64,000 nucleotides of DNA from an uncultured Burkholderiales bacterium (GTDB taxonomy: Bacteria; Pseudomonadota; Gammaproteobacteria; Burkholderiales; Burkholderiaceae_C), in assembly GCA_937927685.1 (NCBI GenBank), contig CALBSC010000078.1, forward strand, positions 194,642 through 258,641, written 5' to 3'. The notes under the pieces were generated by a model that made no database searches, had not been told where the DNA came from, and saw only the letters and a program-made list of their open reading frames with translations. Below are positions 19,419 through 27,493 of this stretch, piece by piece. The position numbers and the translations under genes were made by a program. Each line of letters starts with the position of its first letter. Position 1 is the stretch's first letter.

Positions 19419-20504
19419 ATGAGCAAACATCGAATCGCCGTCATCGCCGGAGACGGCATTGGCAAGGAAGTCATGCCCGAGGGCGTTCGCGTGGTGGATG
19501 CGGTCGCGCGCAAGTTCGGCATTGACCTCGCGTTTGATCATTTCGATTTTTCCAGCTGGGATTACTGCGAACGTCACGGCAAGATGATGCCCGACAACTG
19601 GAAAGACCAGATCGGTGGTCACGATGCCATTTACTTTGGCGCGGTGGGTTGGCCCGACAAGATCGCCGACCACGTGTCGCTGTGGGGGTCGCTGCTGCTG
19701 TTCCGTCGTGAATTCGACCAGTACATCAACCTGCGTCCTGCGCGTCTGATGCCGGGCATCATTGCCCCGGTGGTACGGCGGGACGGCAGCCCCCGCCTGC
19801 CCGGTGAAATCGACATGTACATCGTGCGTGAAAACACCGAGGGAGAGTATTCGAGCATCGGCGGGCGGATGTTCCCCGGCACCGACCGCGAAATCGTCAT
19901 GCAGGAGTCGGTGTTCTCGCGCGTGGGGGTGGACCGTGTGCTGAAATTTGCTTTTGATCTGGCGCAGTCACGACCGAAGAAACACCTGACCAGTGCCACC
20001 AAATCGAACGGTATCGCCATCACCATGCCCTATTGGGACGAGCGGGTGGCTGAAATGGCCAAGGCCTATCCCGGTGTGCGTCTGGACAAATTCCACATCG
20101 ACATCCTGACCGCGCACTTTGTGCAGCGTCCCGATTTCTTCGACGTCGTGGTGGCCAGCAACCTGTTTGGCGACATCCTGAGCGATCTGGGCCCGGCCTG
20201 TACCGGCACCATCGGTATCGCGCCCAGCGCTAACCTCAACCCCGACCGCAAGTTCCCCTCGTTGTTCGAGCCCGTGCATGGCTCGGCCCCCGACATTGCG
20301 GGTCGTGGCATTGCCAACCCCATCGGCCAGATCTGGTGTGGTGCCATGATGCTGGAGTTTTTGGGCTACAAGGCTGCACATGACGCCATCCTGGCGGCCA
20401 TCGAGAAAGTGCTTGATCCCAAAAGTGGTGCACCTCGAACGCCGGACATCGGTGGCACCGCCAGCACCAGCGATCTGGGTCGCGCCATCGAGCAGGCGTT
20501 GTAA
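19419..20504 (+). CDS. Tartrate dehydrogenase / D-malate dehydrogenase
   Basis: The 361-residue protein belongs to the isocitrate/isopropylmalate dehydrogenase superfamily (IAGDGIGKEV at the N-terminus; MYIVRENTEGEYSSIGGR; SNLFGDILSDLGP with the metal-binding aspartates). FGAVGWPDKIADHVSLWG is typical of the TtuC/DmlA branch rather than LeuB. It would oxidatively decarboxylate D-malate or act on tartrate with NAD+. It stands alone; no tartrate transporter is adjacent, and the exact substrate is uncertain. A modest GGAG precedes the ATG. Confidence 0.87.
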   Translation: MSKHRIAVIAGDGIGKEVMPEGVRVVDAVARKFGIDLAFDHFDFSSWDYCERHGKMMPDNWKDQIGGHDAIYFGAVGWPDKIADHVSLWGSLLLFRREFDQYINLRPARLMPGIIAPVVRRDGSPRLPGEIDMYIVRENTEGEYSSIGGRMFPGTDREIVMQESVFSRVGVDRVLKFAFDLAQSRPKKHLTSATKSNGIAITMPYWDERVAEMAKAYPGVRLDKFHIDILTAHFVQRPDFFDVVVASNLFGDILSDLGPACTGTIGIAPSANLNPDRKFPSLFEPVHGSAPDIAGRGIANPIGQIWCGAMMLEFLGYKAAHDAILAAIEKVLDPKSGAPRTPDIGGTASTSDLGRAIEQAL

Positions 20505-20560
20505 GTCTCGCGCCAGCCCAGCAAGGATGCGGGTTCGGGCGTGATTCATCTAAAAACGGA

Positions 20561-20620
20561 TAGAATCCTTTTCCACGTTGCTGTTGCAGCGCCGTCGCCA
20601 ATGATTGTTTGTCATCATTG
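20561..20620 (+). promoter_or_regulatory. hupB promoter region and leader dyad
   Basis: TAGAAT at 20561-20566 looks like a -10 hexamer. The transcript would then have an unusually long leader of about 195 bases before the GTG start. Within it CAATGAT and ATCATTG (20599-20605 and 20614-20620) form a perfect seven-base inverted repeat with an eight-base loop. The remainder of the 262-base gap (20505-20766) shows no gene I can support. Confidence 0.45.
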
Positions 20621-20766
20621 ACAGCGCTTCAACCCTTGGATCAAATCCTTGAGAGCAGCGATGAACTGCATCGTCTGAACACCGTGGCCTTTGCTTCATG
20701 CAGGCAACGGTGGTCAGGTCAACTCAATATCGGAAACACATCAAGCCTTACAACAAGGGGATCTTT

Positions 20767-21039
20767 GTGAACAAGTCAGAACTGATCGAACATATCGCCA
20801 AGCACGCCGACATTTCCAAGGCTGCTGCCACCCGTGCACTCGAGGCTACCATCGGTGCCGTCAAGACCACGCTGAAAAAGGGCGGCTCTGTGTCGCTGGT
20901 GGGTTTCGGTACGTTCGCCGTGACCAAGCGTGCAGCCCGCACCGGTCGTAACCCCCGCACCGGCGCCGCGATTAAAATCAAGTCGGCCAAGGTTCCGAAG
21001 TTCCGTCCCGGCAAGGCTTTGAAAGACGCCCTGAACTGA
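20767..21039 (+). CDS. hupB: DNA-binding protein HU
   Basis: The 90-residue protein NKSELIEHIAKHAD to KALKDALN is a standard HU subunit with the beta-arm signature GFGTFAVTKRAARTGRNPRTG. It binds and bends DNA non-specifically in the nucleoid. The GTG at 20767 is preceded by AAGGGG at the right distance; a longer frame begins upstream but adds a segment not found in HU. tRNA-Val follows nine bases after the stop and a terminator comes after that, so the two may be co-transcribed. Confidence 0.95.
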   Translation: MNKSELIEHIAKHADISKAAATRALEATIGAVKTTLKKGGSVSLVGFGTFAVTKRAARTGRNPRTGAAIKIKSAKVPKFRPGKALKDALN

Positions 21040-21048
21040 TTGCAGGTG

Positions 21049-21124
21049 GGGTGCTTAGCTCAGTTGGTAGAGCGGCGCCCTTACAAGGCGTAGGTCGGCG
21101 GTTCGAGACCGTCAGCACCCACCA
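21049..21124 (+). tRNA. tRNA-Val (anticodon TAC)
   Basis: The 76-base cloverleaf has acceptor GGGTGCT/AGCACCC, D-arm AGCTCAGTTGGTAGAGC, anticodon loop CTTACAA giving TAC, T-loop GGTTCGAGACC and an encoded CCA. It lies nine bases after hupB. Confidence 0.96.
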
Positions 21125-21132
21125 CCCAATGA

Positions 21133-21156
21133 AGGCGAACCTGGTTCGCCTTTTTT
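21133..21156 (+). terminator. Intrinsic terminator after tRNA-Val
   Basis: AGGCGAAC and GTTCGCCT pair over eight bases around loop CTG, followed by a T-run. It should end the hupB-tRNA-Val transcript just before ppiD. Confidence 0.92.
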
Positions 21157-21179
21157 GTTGAACCCCACAGAAGACGCCC

Positions 21180-23084
21180 ATGTTTGATTTCGTCCGCAAG
21201 CACAACAGGATCATGCAGTTCCTGCTGTTCCTGCTCATCTTTCCCTCGTTCGTGCTGTTCGGTATTGATGGCTACAACCGGTTTGTTGAAAAAGGCGAGG
21301 CGGTGGCTGTCGTGGATGGTCACGACATCACCCGTGCCGAGTGGGATGCGGCCCACCGCAACGAAGTCGAACGACTGCGTGTCTCCATGCCTGGTGTTGA
21401 CGCCAAGCTCTTCGATTCGCCGGAGGCCCGCTTTGGCACGCTTGACCGTCTGGTCAGAGAGCGCTTGTTGCAGGCCGCCGCCACGAAGATGCACATGGGC
21501 GTGAGCGACCAGCGCCTGGCCACGGAATTGCAGCAATCTCCCGCCATTGCATCGCTGCGGCGCCCGGACGGCACCCTGGACATGGAACGTTATCGTCAGC
21601 TGGTGGGGGCGCAGGGCATGTCTCCCGAAATGTACGAAAACCGTTTGCGCGCCGAACTGGCCATGCGACAAGTGGTGAACGGGGCGATCGGTTCCAGCTT
21701 TGCACCGCCCTCGCTGTCGGGTGTGGCACTCGACGCCTATTTCCAGCAGCGCGAAGCGCAATGGACGGTTTTCAAACCCGCCGACTTTGCGGCACGCCTC
21801 AAGCCCTCCGAGCAGGACCTGCAGTCGCACTACCAGCAGCAGTCCGCCCGCTATCAAACGGCGGAATCGGTGGACATCGAGTATGTGATGCTTGATCTGA
21901 CGGTGGCCCAAAAGGGCGTGGTGCTCAATGACGCGGATGTGCGCACCTATTTCGAGCAAAACCAGGCGCGGCTCCAATCCAAGGAAGAGCGGCGCGCCAG
22001 TCACATTCTTTTCACCGTGGACGCCAAGGCACCTCAGGCTGAGCGCGACAAGGTCCAGGCACAGGCCAAGCAGGTGCTGGACACGCTCAAGCAATCTCCC
22101 AAGCGGTTTGCCGAACTGGCCAAACAGTACTCCAAAGACCCTGGATCGGCCAGCAAAGGGGGCGATCTGGACTACTTTGCGCGCGGCGCCATGGTCAAGG
22201 CATTTGAGGATGCCGCCTTTGCGCTGTCGCAGGGGCAGGTCAGTGATCTGGTCGAGACCGAATTCGGGTATCACATCATTCAGGTCACCGATATCCGCCA
22301 GCCCAAGTCGCCCAGCTTCGAATCCCAGAAGGCTTCGCTGGAGGCCGAACTGCGCAAGCAGCAGGCACAACGCAAGTTCGCCGAGTTGGCCGAGCAGTTC
22401 ACCAACCTGGTGTACGAACAGTCCGACAGCCTCAAGCCCGCTGCAGAGCGGCTCAAGCTGGAGGTGCGCAAGCTCGAGGGCGTGACGCGTCAGTCGCCAT
22501 TGGCGGCGCCCTTGAACAACCCCAAGTTGTTGGCTGCTGTGTTTTCGACGGATGCCATCGAGAAAAAGCGCAACACCGAGGCCATCGAGGTGGGCGCCAG
22601 CCAGCTGGTGTCTGCCCGCGTGGTGCAGCACGTGCCGGCGGCGGCGCAGCCGTTTGACAAGGTTCAGGGCCAGGTGCGTCAGTCCTGGCTTGAACAGGCG
22701 TCCCGGGCAGCAGCCCGCCAGGCCGGGCAGGACAAGCTCGCTGCCTGGAAGACGGATGCCGTGCAGGCCTCCCTGGGCAGCGCCGAGGTGCTCACGCGTG
22801 CCGCAGCCAACAAGTGGCCTCCCGCTTTGCTCGATGCGGTGATGCTGGCGCCGGCCCAATCACTGCCAGCCTGGGCGGGGGCTGATCTGGGTGCCCAAGG
22901 CTATGCCGTGGTCCGCGTCAACAAGGTGTTGCCCGCACCTGACCTGTCATCCCGCGAGCAAGAGCGTGCCCAATTTGCCCAGTGGATGAGTACCGCCGAG
23001 GGGCTGTCTTATTACAACCACCTCAAGGATCGATACAAAGTGGTGATCAAGGAGCCGCGTCCGGGTTTGGGCATGCCCCCCTGA
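21180..23084 (+). CDS. ppiD: Periplasmic folding chaperone PpiD (SurA N-domain, parvulin domain)
   Basis: The 634-residue protein has one N-terminal membrane anchor (IMQFLLFLLIFPSFVLFGI, residues 11-29), a SurA-like chaperone region, and a parvulin-type peptidyl-prolyl isomerase domain at about residues 270-370 (ERRASHILF ... FGYHIIQVTDI). It would sit in the inner membrane with its bulk in the periplasm, helping newly exported proteins near the Sec translocon. The order HU gene then ppiD is also seen in E. coli. tRNA-His follows with its own promoter. Confidence 0.93.
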   Translation: MFDFVRKHNRIMQFLLFLLIFPSFVLFGIDGYNRFVEKGEAVAVVDGHDITRAEWDAAHRNEVERLRVSMPGVDAKLFDSPEARFGTLDRLVRERLLQAAATKMHMGVSDQRLATELQQSPAIASLRRPDGTLDMERYRQLVGAQGMSPEMYENRLRAELAMRQVVNGAIGSSFAPPSLSGVALDAYFQQREAQWTVFKPADFAARLKPSEQDLQSHYQQQSARYQTAESVDIEYVMLDLTVAQKGVVLNDADVRTYFEQNQARLQSKEERRASHILFTVDAKAPQAERDKVQAQAKQVLDTLKQSPKRFAELAKQYSKDPGSASKGGDLDYFARGAMVKAFEDAAFALSQGQVSDLVETEFGYHIIQVTDIRQPKSPSFESQKASLEAELRKQQAQRKFAELAEQFTNLVYEQSDSLKPAAERLKLEVRKLEGVTRQSPLAAPLNNPKLLAAVFSTDAIEKKRNTEAIEVGASQLVSARVVQHVPAAAQPFDKVQGQVRQSWLEQASRAAARQAGQDKLAAWKTDAVQASLGSAEVLTRAAANKWPPALLDAVMLAPAQSLPAWAGADLGAQGYAVVRVNKVLPAPDLSSREQERAQFAQWMSTAEGLSYYNHLKDRYKVVIKEPRPGLGMPP

Positions 23085-23097
23085 GAATCGCTGCGGC

Positions 23098-23103
23098 TAT
23101 AAT
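23098..23103 (+). promoter_or_regulatory. -10 element of tRNA-His
   Basis: A perfect TATAAT lies 12 bases before the tRNA-His gene and overlaps the short gap after ppiD. No convincing -35 hexamer is seen at standard spacing. Confidence 0.65.
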
Positions 23104-23115
23104 AGTTGTCTCTAA

Positions 23116-23192
23116 GGTGGCTGTAGCTCAGTTGGTAGAGTCCAGGATTGTGATTCCTGTCGTCGTGGGTTCGAGTCCCATCAGCCACCCCA
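23116..23192 (+). tRNA. tRNA-His (anticodon GTG)
   Basis: The 77-base gene has the extra G at -1 typical of tRNA-His, an acceptor GTGGCT paired with AGCCAC, anticodon stem CAGGA/TCCTG with loop TTGTGAT giving GTG, T-loop GGTTCGAGTCC and an encoded CCA. It resembles E. coli hisR from memory. Confidence 0.96.
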
Positions 23193-23209
23193 CCCACATC
23201 TCGAAAAAA

Positions 23210-23230
23210 GCCCGGTTCGCCGGGCTTTTT
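23210..23230 (+). terminator. Intrinsic terminator after tRNA-His
   Basis: GCCCGG-TTCG-CCGGGC followed by TTTTT forms a textbook tetraloop terminator 18 bases after the tRNA. The rest of the gap to 23432 shows no gene I can support. Confidence 0.93.
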
Positions 23231-23432
23231 GCTGTGTCCGGCCCGATTGGACGGGTCAGTCAGAGAGGTCAGTGCTTGGCGCATGGGCCACTTCTGTGCG
23301 GTGGCGCACATGGTGGGCGACCGCACCCAGCATCACCCACTTCCATGATCTGGATCAATGCGAAACAATAGCGCCTGACTGCCGTGGCCCACTTCGATCG
23401 GCTGCCGCCAACCCCAACGATGTTTTGTTGCC

Positions 23433-23852
23433 ATGACTTCCGTTCCCGCTCAAGCTGTCCTCTCGCTGCTGGATCGTCTTTCCCCTGACGATCTCGACCG
23501 TCTCCGCCCTGGCCTGCAACTGGTCACACTCCAACAAGACCAGGTGCTGTATCAGGCCGGTCAGGCCGTTTCGAGTGTCTTCTTTCCGGTCACTGCATGG
23601 ATTGAGGAAGTGCTGCCACAACAGGACGGAGAGGCGCATTTTTTGCGCCGCATCGACGGCCAATCCATGGCAGGCGCCTGCGCGCTGGGTGACGCGGTGG
23701 CCACGCGGACGGCGAGGGTGTGTGGCCAGGGACAGGCCTACCGCATGGGCTATGCCGATTTTGCACGGGCCCTGGATGAGGTCCAGGGCTTTCGCGAACT
23801 TGTGATGCAGGACGCCGCAGCGGCAGTGCTGGCAACCCACCGCCCGCGGTAG
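23433..23852 (+). CDS. Stand-alone Crp/Fnr-like cyclic-nucleotide-binding domain protein
   Basis: The 139-residue protein resembles the N-terminal beta-barrel of Crp/Fnr regulators: LLDRLSPDDLDRLRPGLQLVTLQQDQVLYQAGQ and VFFPVTAWIEEVL match the barrel start. No helix-turn-helix follows; the stop comes where a DNA-binding domain would begin. The phosphate-binding cassette is poorly kept. It could be a truncated regulator, a ligand-sensing domain acting through a partner, or a decaying gene. It is convergent with the oxidoreductase gene 16 bases away. Codon use looks like that of its neighbours. Confidence 0.6.
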   Translation: MTSVPAQAVLSLLDRLSPDDLDRLRPGLQLVTLQQDQVLYQAGQAVSSVFFPVTAWIEEVLPQQDGEAHFLRRIDGQSMAGACALGDAVATRTARVCGQGQAYRMGYADFARALDEVQGFRELVMQDAAAAVLATHRPR

Positions 23853-23868
23853 CGCTGCCTGGTGGCGG

Positions 23869-24843
23869 TCAGTTGACCATCACCAGCTTGCCCATGACCT
23901 GGCGTGAGGTCATGCGTTCGTAGGCGGCCTTCAACTCGCTCATGGGCATGGTGCGGTCAATGACGGGTTTGATCTTGCCTTGCTGAACCCACGCGACCAG
24001 CTCGCGCATCATTGCATCATTGGCCTCTGGCTCCCGACGCGCAAAGTCGCCCCAGAACACCCCCACCACCGAGGCGCCCTTGAGCAGTGCCAGATTCAAG
24101 GGCAGCGAGGGAATGGGACCAGCGGCAAATCCGATCACCAGATAGCGACCGCGCCAGGCGATGGAGCGGAACGCGGGTTCTGTGAGGTCCCCCCCGACCG
24201 GGTCATAGATCACATCGGGTCCGCGGCCCCCGGTTAAGGTCTTGAGCTGCTCACGCAAGGACCCGTCGCGGTAGTTGATGACATGATCAGCCCCCAGGCG
24301 CTGGCACAAGGCGCACTTGTCGTCGCTCGAGGCGGCTGCAATCACGATGGCCCCCGCGGCCTTGGCAATCTGGATCGCCGACGTGCCCACCCCACCGGCC
24401 GCACCCAGCACCAGCACCGTCTCGCCTGCTTTGAGTTGGGCGCGGTCGATGAGCGCATGGTAGGAGGTGGCATAAATCATGATGAATGCTGCGGCGTCCA
24501 CGCTGCTGAAGCCGTCGGGCAGCGGCAGGCACAAGCGGGCCGGGGCCAGCGCATGGGTGGCAAAGCCGCCAGTGCCGGGCAAGCAGGCCACGCGCTGGCC
24601 GACGTGCAGATGTGTCACCGCCTCACCCACTGCGCGGATCGTGCCGGCGTACTCGGAGCCGGGCACAAAGGGCAGGGGAGGCTTCATCTGGTATTTGTTC
24701 TGCACGATCAGCGCGTCCGGAAAGTTCAGACTGGCCGCCTCGATCTCGATCAGCACCTCGCCGCCTTGGGGCACGGGGGTGGGCAGTTCTTTCCAGGTCA
24801 GGGCCTCAACGCCCACGGGGTTTTCGCACAACCAAGCATGCAT
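23869..24843 (-). CDS. Quinone oxidoreductase-like NADPH-dependent medium-chain dehydrogenase
   Basis: The 324-residue protein has the GroES-like N-domain (SLNFPDALIVQNKYQ, FVPGSEYAGTI) and the Rossmann motif VLGAAGGVGTSAIQIAKA of zinc-independent MDR enzymes. VIYDPVGGD and the C-terminal SRQVMGKLVMVN fit the NADPH:quinone reductase branch. GGAGACC before ATG 24843 supports the start; the frame stays open upstream antisense to surE and was excluded. The physiological substrate is unknown. It is divergent from surE. Confidence 0.88.
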   Translation of the reverse strand: MHAWLCENPVGVEALTWKELPTPVPQGGEVLIEIEAASLNFPDALIVQNKYQMKPPLPFVPGSEYAGTIRAVGEAVTHLHVGQRVACLPGTGGFATHALAPARLCLPLPDGFSSVDAAAFIMIYATSYHALIDRAQLKAGETVLVLGAAGGVGTSAIQIAKAAGAIVIAAASSDDKCALCQRLGADHVINYRDGSLREQLKTLTGGRGPDVIYDPVGGDLTEPAFRSIAWRGRYLVIGFAAGPIPSLPLNLALLKGASVVGVFWGDFARREPEANDAMMRELVAWVQQGKIKPVIDRTMPMSELKAAYERMTSRQVMGKLVMVN

Positions 24844-24921
24844 GGTGGTCTCCAGAGAATTCAAAGGCTGATCATAGGGGTACCCGGGGTCCAGTTCGCC
24901 GGGTTCGCGCAGCGTGACGCC

Positions 24922-24927
24922 TACAAT
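24922..24927 (+). promoter_or_regulatory. Candidate -10 element of surE operon
   Basis: TACAAT preceded by GCC lies 21 bases before the surE ATG in the gap between the divergent oxidoreductase and surE genes. Confidence 0.5.
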
Positions 24928-24948
24928 CAGGCACTTACAGGACAGCGC

Positions 24949-25710
24949 ATGAATATTCTCATCTCCAACGACGATGGCTACCAGGCTCCGGGCATTGTGG
25001 CCCTCTATGAGGCCTTGAAGGACCTGGGAAGGGTGGAGGTGGTGGCGCCCGAGCAGAACAACAGCGCCAAGTCCAATGCCCTGACCCTGCATTCCCCCTT
25101 GTACGTGCACCAGGCCTCCAATGGTTTCCGCTACCTCAACGGCACCCCCGCCGATTGTGTGCACGTGGCGCTCACCGGCTTGCTCGATTTCCGGCCCGAC
25201 CTGGTGGTCTCTGGCATCAACAACGGGGCCAACATGGGCGACGACACCATCTACTCCGGGACCGTGGGCGCGGCCATGGAGGGCTACCTGATGGGCATTC
25301 CCGCCATCGCCTTTTCGCAAGTCGACAAAGGCTGGAAGCACCTGGATGCGGCCGCCGCAGTGGCGCGGCAACTGGTGCAGTCCCTCATGGCCCAGCGCCG
25401 TGCAGGGGCCTCGCCCTGGCTCCTCAACGTCAATGTGCCGTGCCTGCCGCAAGCGTCCCTCAAGCCGGTCAAGGTCTGCCGGCTGGGTCGGCGGCATCCG
25501 GCCGAACGCGTCATCACGCAGGAGAACCCCCGGGGTGACACCATGTACTGGATTGGCAGCGCGGGTCCCGCCAAAGACGATGTGGACGGCACGGATTTCC
25601 ACGCCACCTTCACCGGCCATGTCGCGCTCACGCCCTTGCAGGTGGATCTCACCGAGCACGCCGCCCTGGCCGATTGGGGGCGCGTGGCCCAGACACTTCC
25701 TGGGGCCTGA
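24949..25710 (+). CDS. surE: 5'/3'-nucleotidase SurE
   Basis: The 253-residue protein starts MNILISNDDGYQAPG, the SurE metal-binding motif (Asp-Asp). PEQNNSAKSNALTL, SGINNGANMGDDTIYSGTVGAA and the CVHVALTG region complete the active site. It dephosphorylates nucleoside monophosphates and short polyphosphate. ATG 24949 matches all family members; the frame extends upstream but overlaps the divergent oxidoreductase gene. It starts the conserved surE-pcm-nlpD group. Confidence 0.96.
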   Translation: MNILISNDDGYQAPGIVALYEALKDLGRVEVVAPEQNNSAKSNALTLHSPLYVHQASNGFRYLNGTPADCVHVALTGLLDFRPDLVVSGINNGANMGDDTIYSGTVGAAMEGYLMGIPAIAFSQVDKGWKHLDAAAAVARQLVQSLMAQRRAGASPWLLNVNVPCLPQASLKPVKVCRLGRRHPAERVITQENPRGDTMYWIGSAGPAKDDVDGTDFHATFTGHVALTPLQVDLTEHAALADWGRVAQTLPGA

Positions 25711-25731
25711 GCGCGCTCCTTGCGCCGTGTC

Positions 25732-26601
25732 ATGAAAAAACGCCCCGCCTTTCCTGCGCAACTCGACCTGGGGCAGGACCATCCTGCACCCACGCCACGC
25801 ATGGCGGTGACCCGCGTGCGAGCGTCGGGTCAGGCGGCCAAAGGCACAGCACCGCCAGTCAAGCCAGCGCCCGCTGTCCCCTCCCTGTCCCCGCGCACGC
25901 CCAGTGCCGTCGCCCCCAAAACTGACGCGTCACCCACGGGGCTGGGGCTGGACTCTGCCCACGTGCGCTCCCGCATGGTGCGCAAACTGCTCGAGCAAGG
26001 CATTGAAGACGCGGTGGTGCTCAAGGCTATGGAAACCATCGAGCGGCACCGGTTTGTGGACAGCGCCCTGGTCAACCAGGCCTACGAAGACACCAGCCTG
26101 CCCATCGGCCTGGGGCAAACCATCTCCAAGCCCAACGTGGTGGCCCGCATGCTGGCCTTGCTGCGTCAGGGGCATAACCTCCACGTCGACGGCAAGCTCG
26201 GACGGGTGCTCGAGATTGGTACCGGTTGTGGCTATCAGGCCGCCTTGCTGAGCGCGATGTCCAAAGAGGTGTACAGCATCGAGCGCTTGCGCGGTCTGCA
26301 CGAGAAAGCCCGTGAAAACCTGCGCCACCTGCGAGTGGCCAATTTGCATCTGCTGTTTGGTGACGGCATGCTGGGCTATGCGCAAGGAGCGCCCTATGCG
26401 GGCATCATCGCAGCCGCTGGTGGCGAGGCGGTACCAGATGCCTGGATAGATCAACTGGCTGTGGGGGGCCGTCTGGTGGCACCCCTGGTGACCGCGCAGG
26501 GCCAGCAGGCCTTGCTGGTGCTGGACAAGACGCCCCAGGGCGTGCAGCGGCAGTGGCTCGAAGCGGTGCATTTTGTCCCTCTAAAATCGGGCGTTGCCTG
26601 A
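25732..26601 (+). CDS. pcm: Protein-L-isoaspartate O-methyltransferase with N-terminal extension
   Basis: The 289-residue protein has a C-terminal PCMT domain from about residue 75: SRMVRKLLEQGI, LPIGLGQTISKPNVVARML, VLEIGTGCGYQAALLS (SAM-binding motif I), and GGEAVPDAWIDQLAVGGRLVAPL. It methylates damaged isoaspartyl residues for repair. The first 70 residues are Pro/Ala/Lys-rich and look disordered, unlike the short E. coli enzyme of about 208 residues. ATG 25732 was chosen; a TTG four codons earlier is possible. It lies between surE and nlpD. Confidence 0.94.
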   Translation: MKKRPAFPAQLDLGQDHPAPTPRMAVTRVRASGQAAKGTAPPVKPAPAVPSLSPRTPSAVAPKTDASPTGLGLDSAHVRSRMVRKLLEQGIEDAVVLKAMETIERHRFVDSALVNQAYEDTSLPIGLGQTISKPNVVARMLALLRQGHNLHVDGKLGRVLEIGTGCGYQAALLSAMSKEVYSIERLRGLHEKARENLRHLRVANLHLLFGDGMLGYAQGAPYAGIIAAAGGEAVPDAWIDQLAVGGRLVAPLVTAQGQQALLVLDKTPQGVQRQWLEAVHFVPLKSGVA

Positions 26602-26610
26602 GAGCGAGGA

Positions 26611-27471
26611 ATGAACATGGGCCGTCGTATGGGTTGGGGGATGTGGTGGTGTGCGCTGGCCTGTGTGGCCGGCTGTGCACAGGCGCCGCATCGTCCCGCT
26701 CCGGTGGAAGAGCGGCGCACACCGGGGGCCGCGAACACGCGTCCCGCCGCCGCCAGCACGGCCTCCGCGGCAGCCCCGAGTGCCGACAACAATGGCAAGG
26801 CCGGCTATTACACGGTTCGGCCGGGCGACACCCTCATCAAGATCGGACTTGACAATGGGCAGAACTGGCGCGATCTGGTGCGCTGGAACAACCTCGAAAA
26901 TCCCAATGTGATCGAGAAAGGCCAGGTGCTGCGTGTGGCGCCGCCCCCGGGCGAAGAGGGCGTGGTGGTGCGACCCGTCGTCCGCAACAATGCCACCTTG
27001 CCGCCGTCAGCGGGCCAGCAACCGGCCCAGCAGCCCGCGCAACCGGCCGCCGCTCCTCCCCCTGCGGGCACGGCGTCCGCTGCCGTCGATGCTGCCGAGG
27101 AAACCCTGAACTTCATGTGGCCCACCAGCGGCCAGGTGCTGGCCAGTTTTGATGATCCCAAAAACAAGGGCCTGGATCTTGCCGGCAAGGTGGGTGACGC
27201 CGTGATGGCGGCCGCTGATGGACGTGTGGTTTATGCCGGCTCCGGACTGCGCGGGTACGGCAACCTGGTGATCATCAAGCACAACAACGTCTACCTGACG
27301 GCCTATGCCCATAACCAGTCGCTGTTGGTGAAGGAAGACCAGGTGGTCAAGCGCGGTCAGAAAATTGCCGAGATGGGCAACACCGACGCCGACCAGGTCA
27401 AGCTGCATTTTGAAATTCGCCGGCAGGGCAAGCCGGTGGACCCGGCCCGTTACCTGCCCGCCACGCGCTGA
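26611..27471 (+). CDS. nlpD: Murein hydrolase activator NlpD (LysM, degenerate M23)
   Basis: The 286-residue lipoprotein has a signal peptide ending in a lipobox (VAGC, Cys near residue 25), a low-complexity linker, a LysM domain (YYTVRPGDTLIKIGLDNGQ, about residues 69-110), a second Pro/Ala/Gln-rich linker and a C-terminal LytM/M23 domain. The first metal ligand is lost (NKGLDLAG where active peptidases have His), exactly as in E. coli NlpD, so it should activate an amidase rather than cut peptidoglycan. The outer membrane is its expected place. It completes surE-pcm-nlpD. Confidence 0.92.
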   Translation: MNMGRRMGWGMWWCALACVAGCAQAPHRPAPVEERRTPGAANTRPAAASTASAAAPSADNNGKAGYYTVRPGDTLIKIGLDNGQNWRDLVRWNNLENPNVIEKGQVLRVAPPPGEEGVVVRPVVRNNATLPPSAGQQPAQQPAQPAAAPPPAGTASAAVDAAEETLNFMWPTSGQVLASFDDPKNKGLDLAGKVGDAVMAAADGRVVYAGSGLRGYGNLVIIKHNNVYLTAYAHNQSLLVKEDQVVKRGQKIAEMGNTDADQVKLHFEIRRQGKPVDPARYLPATR

Positions 27472-27493
27472 CGAGGCGCGGGAAGCTTCACGC

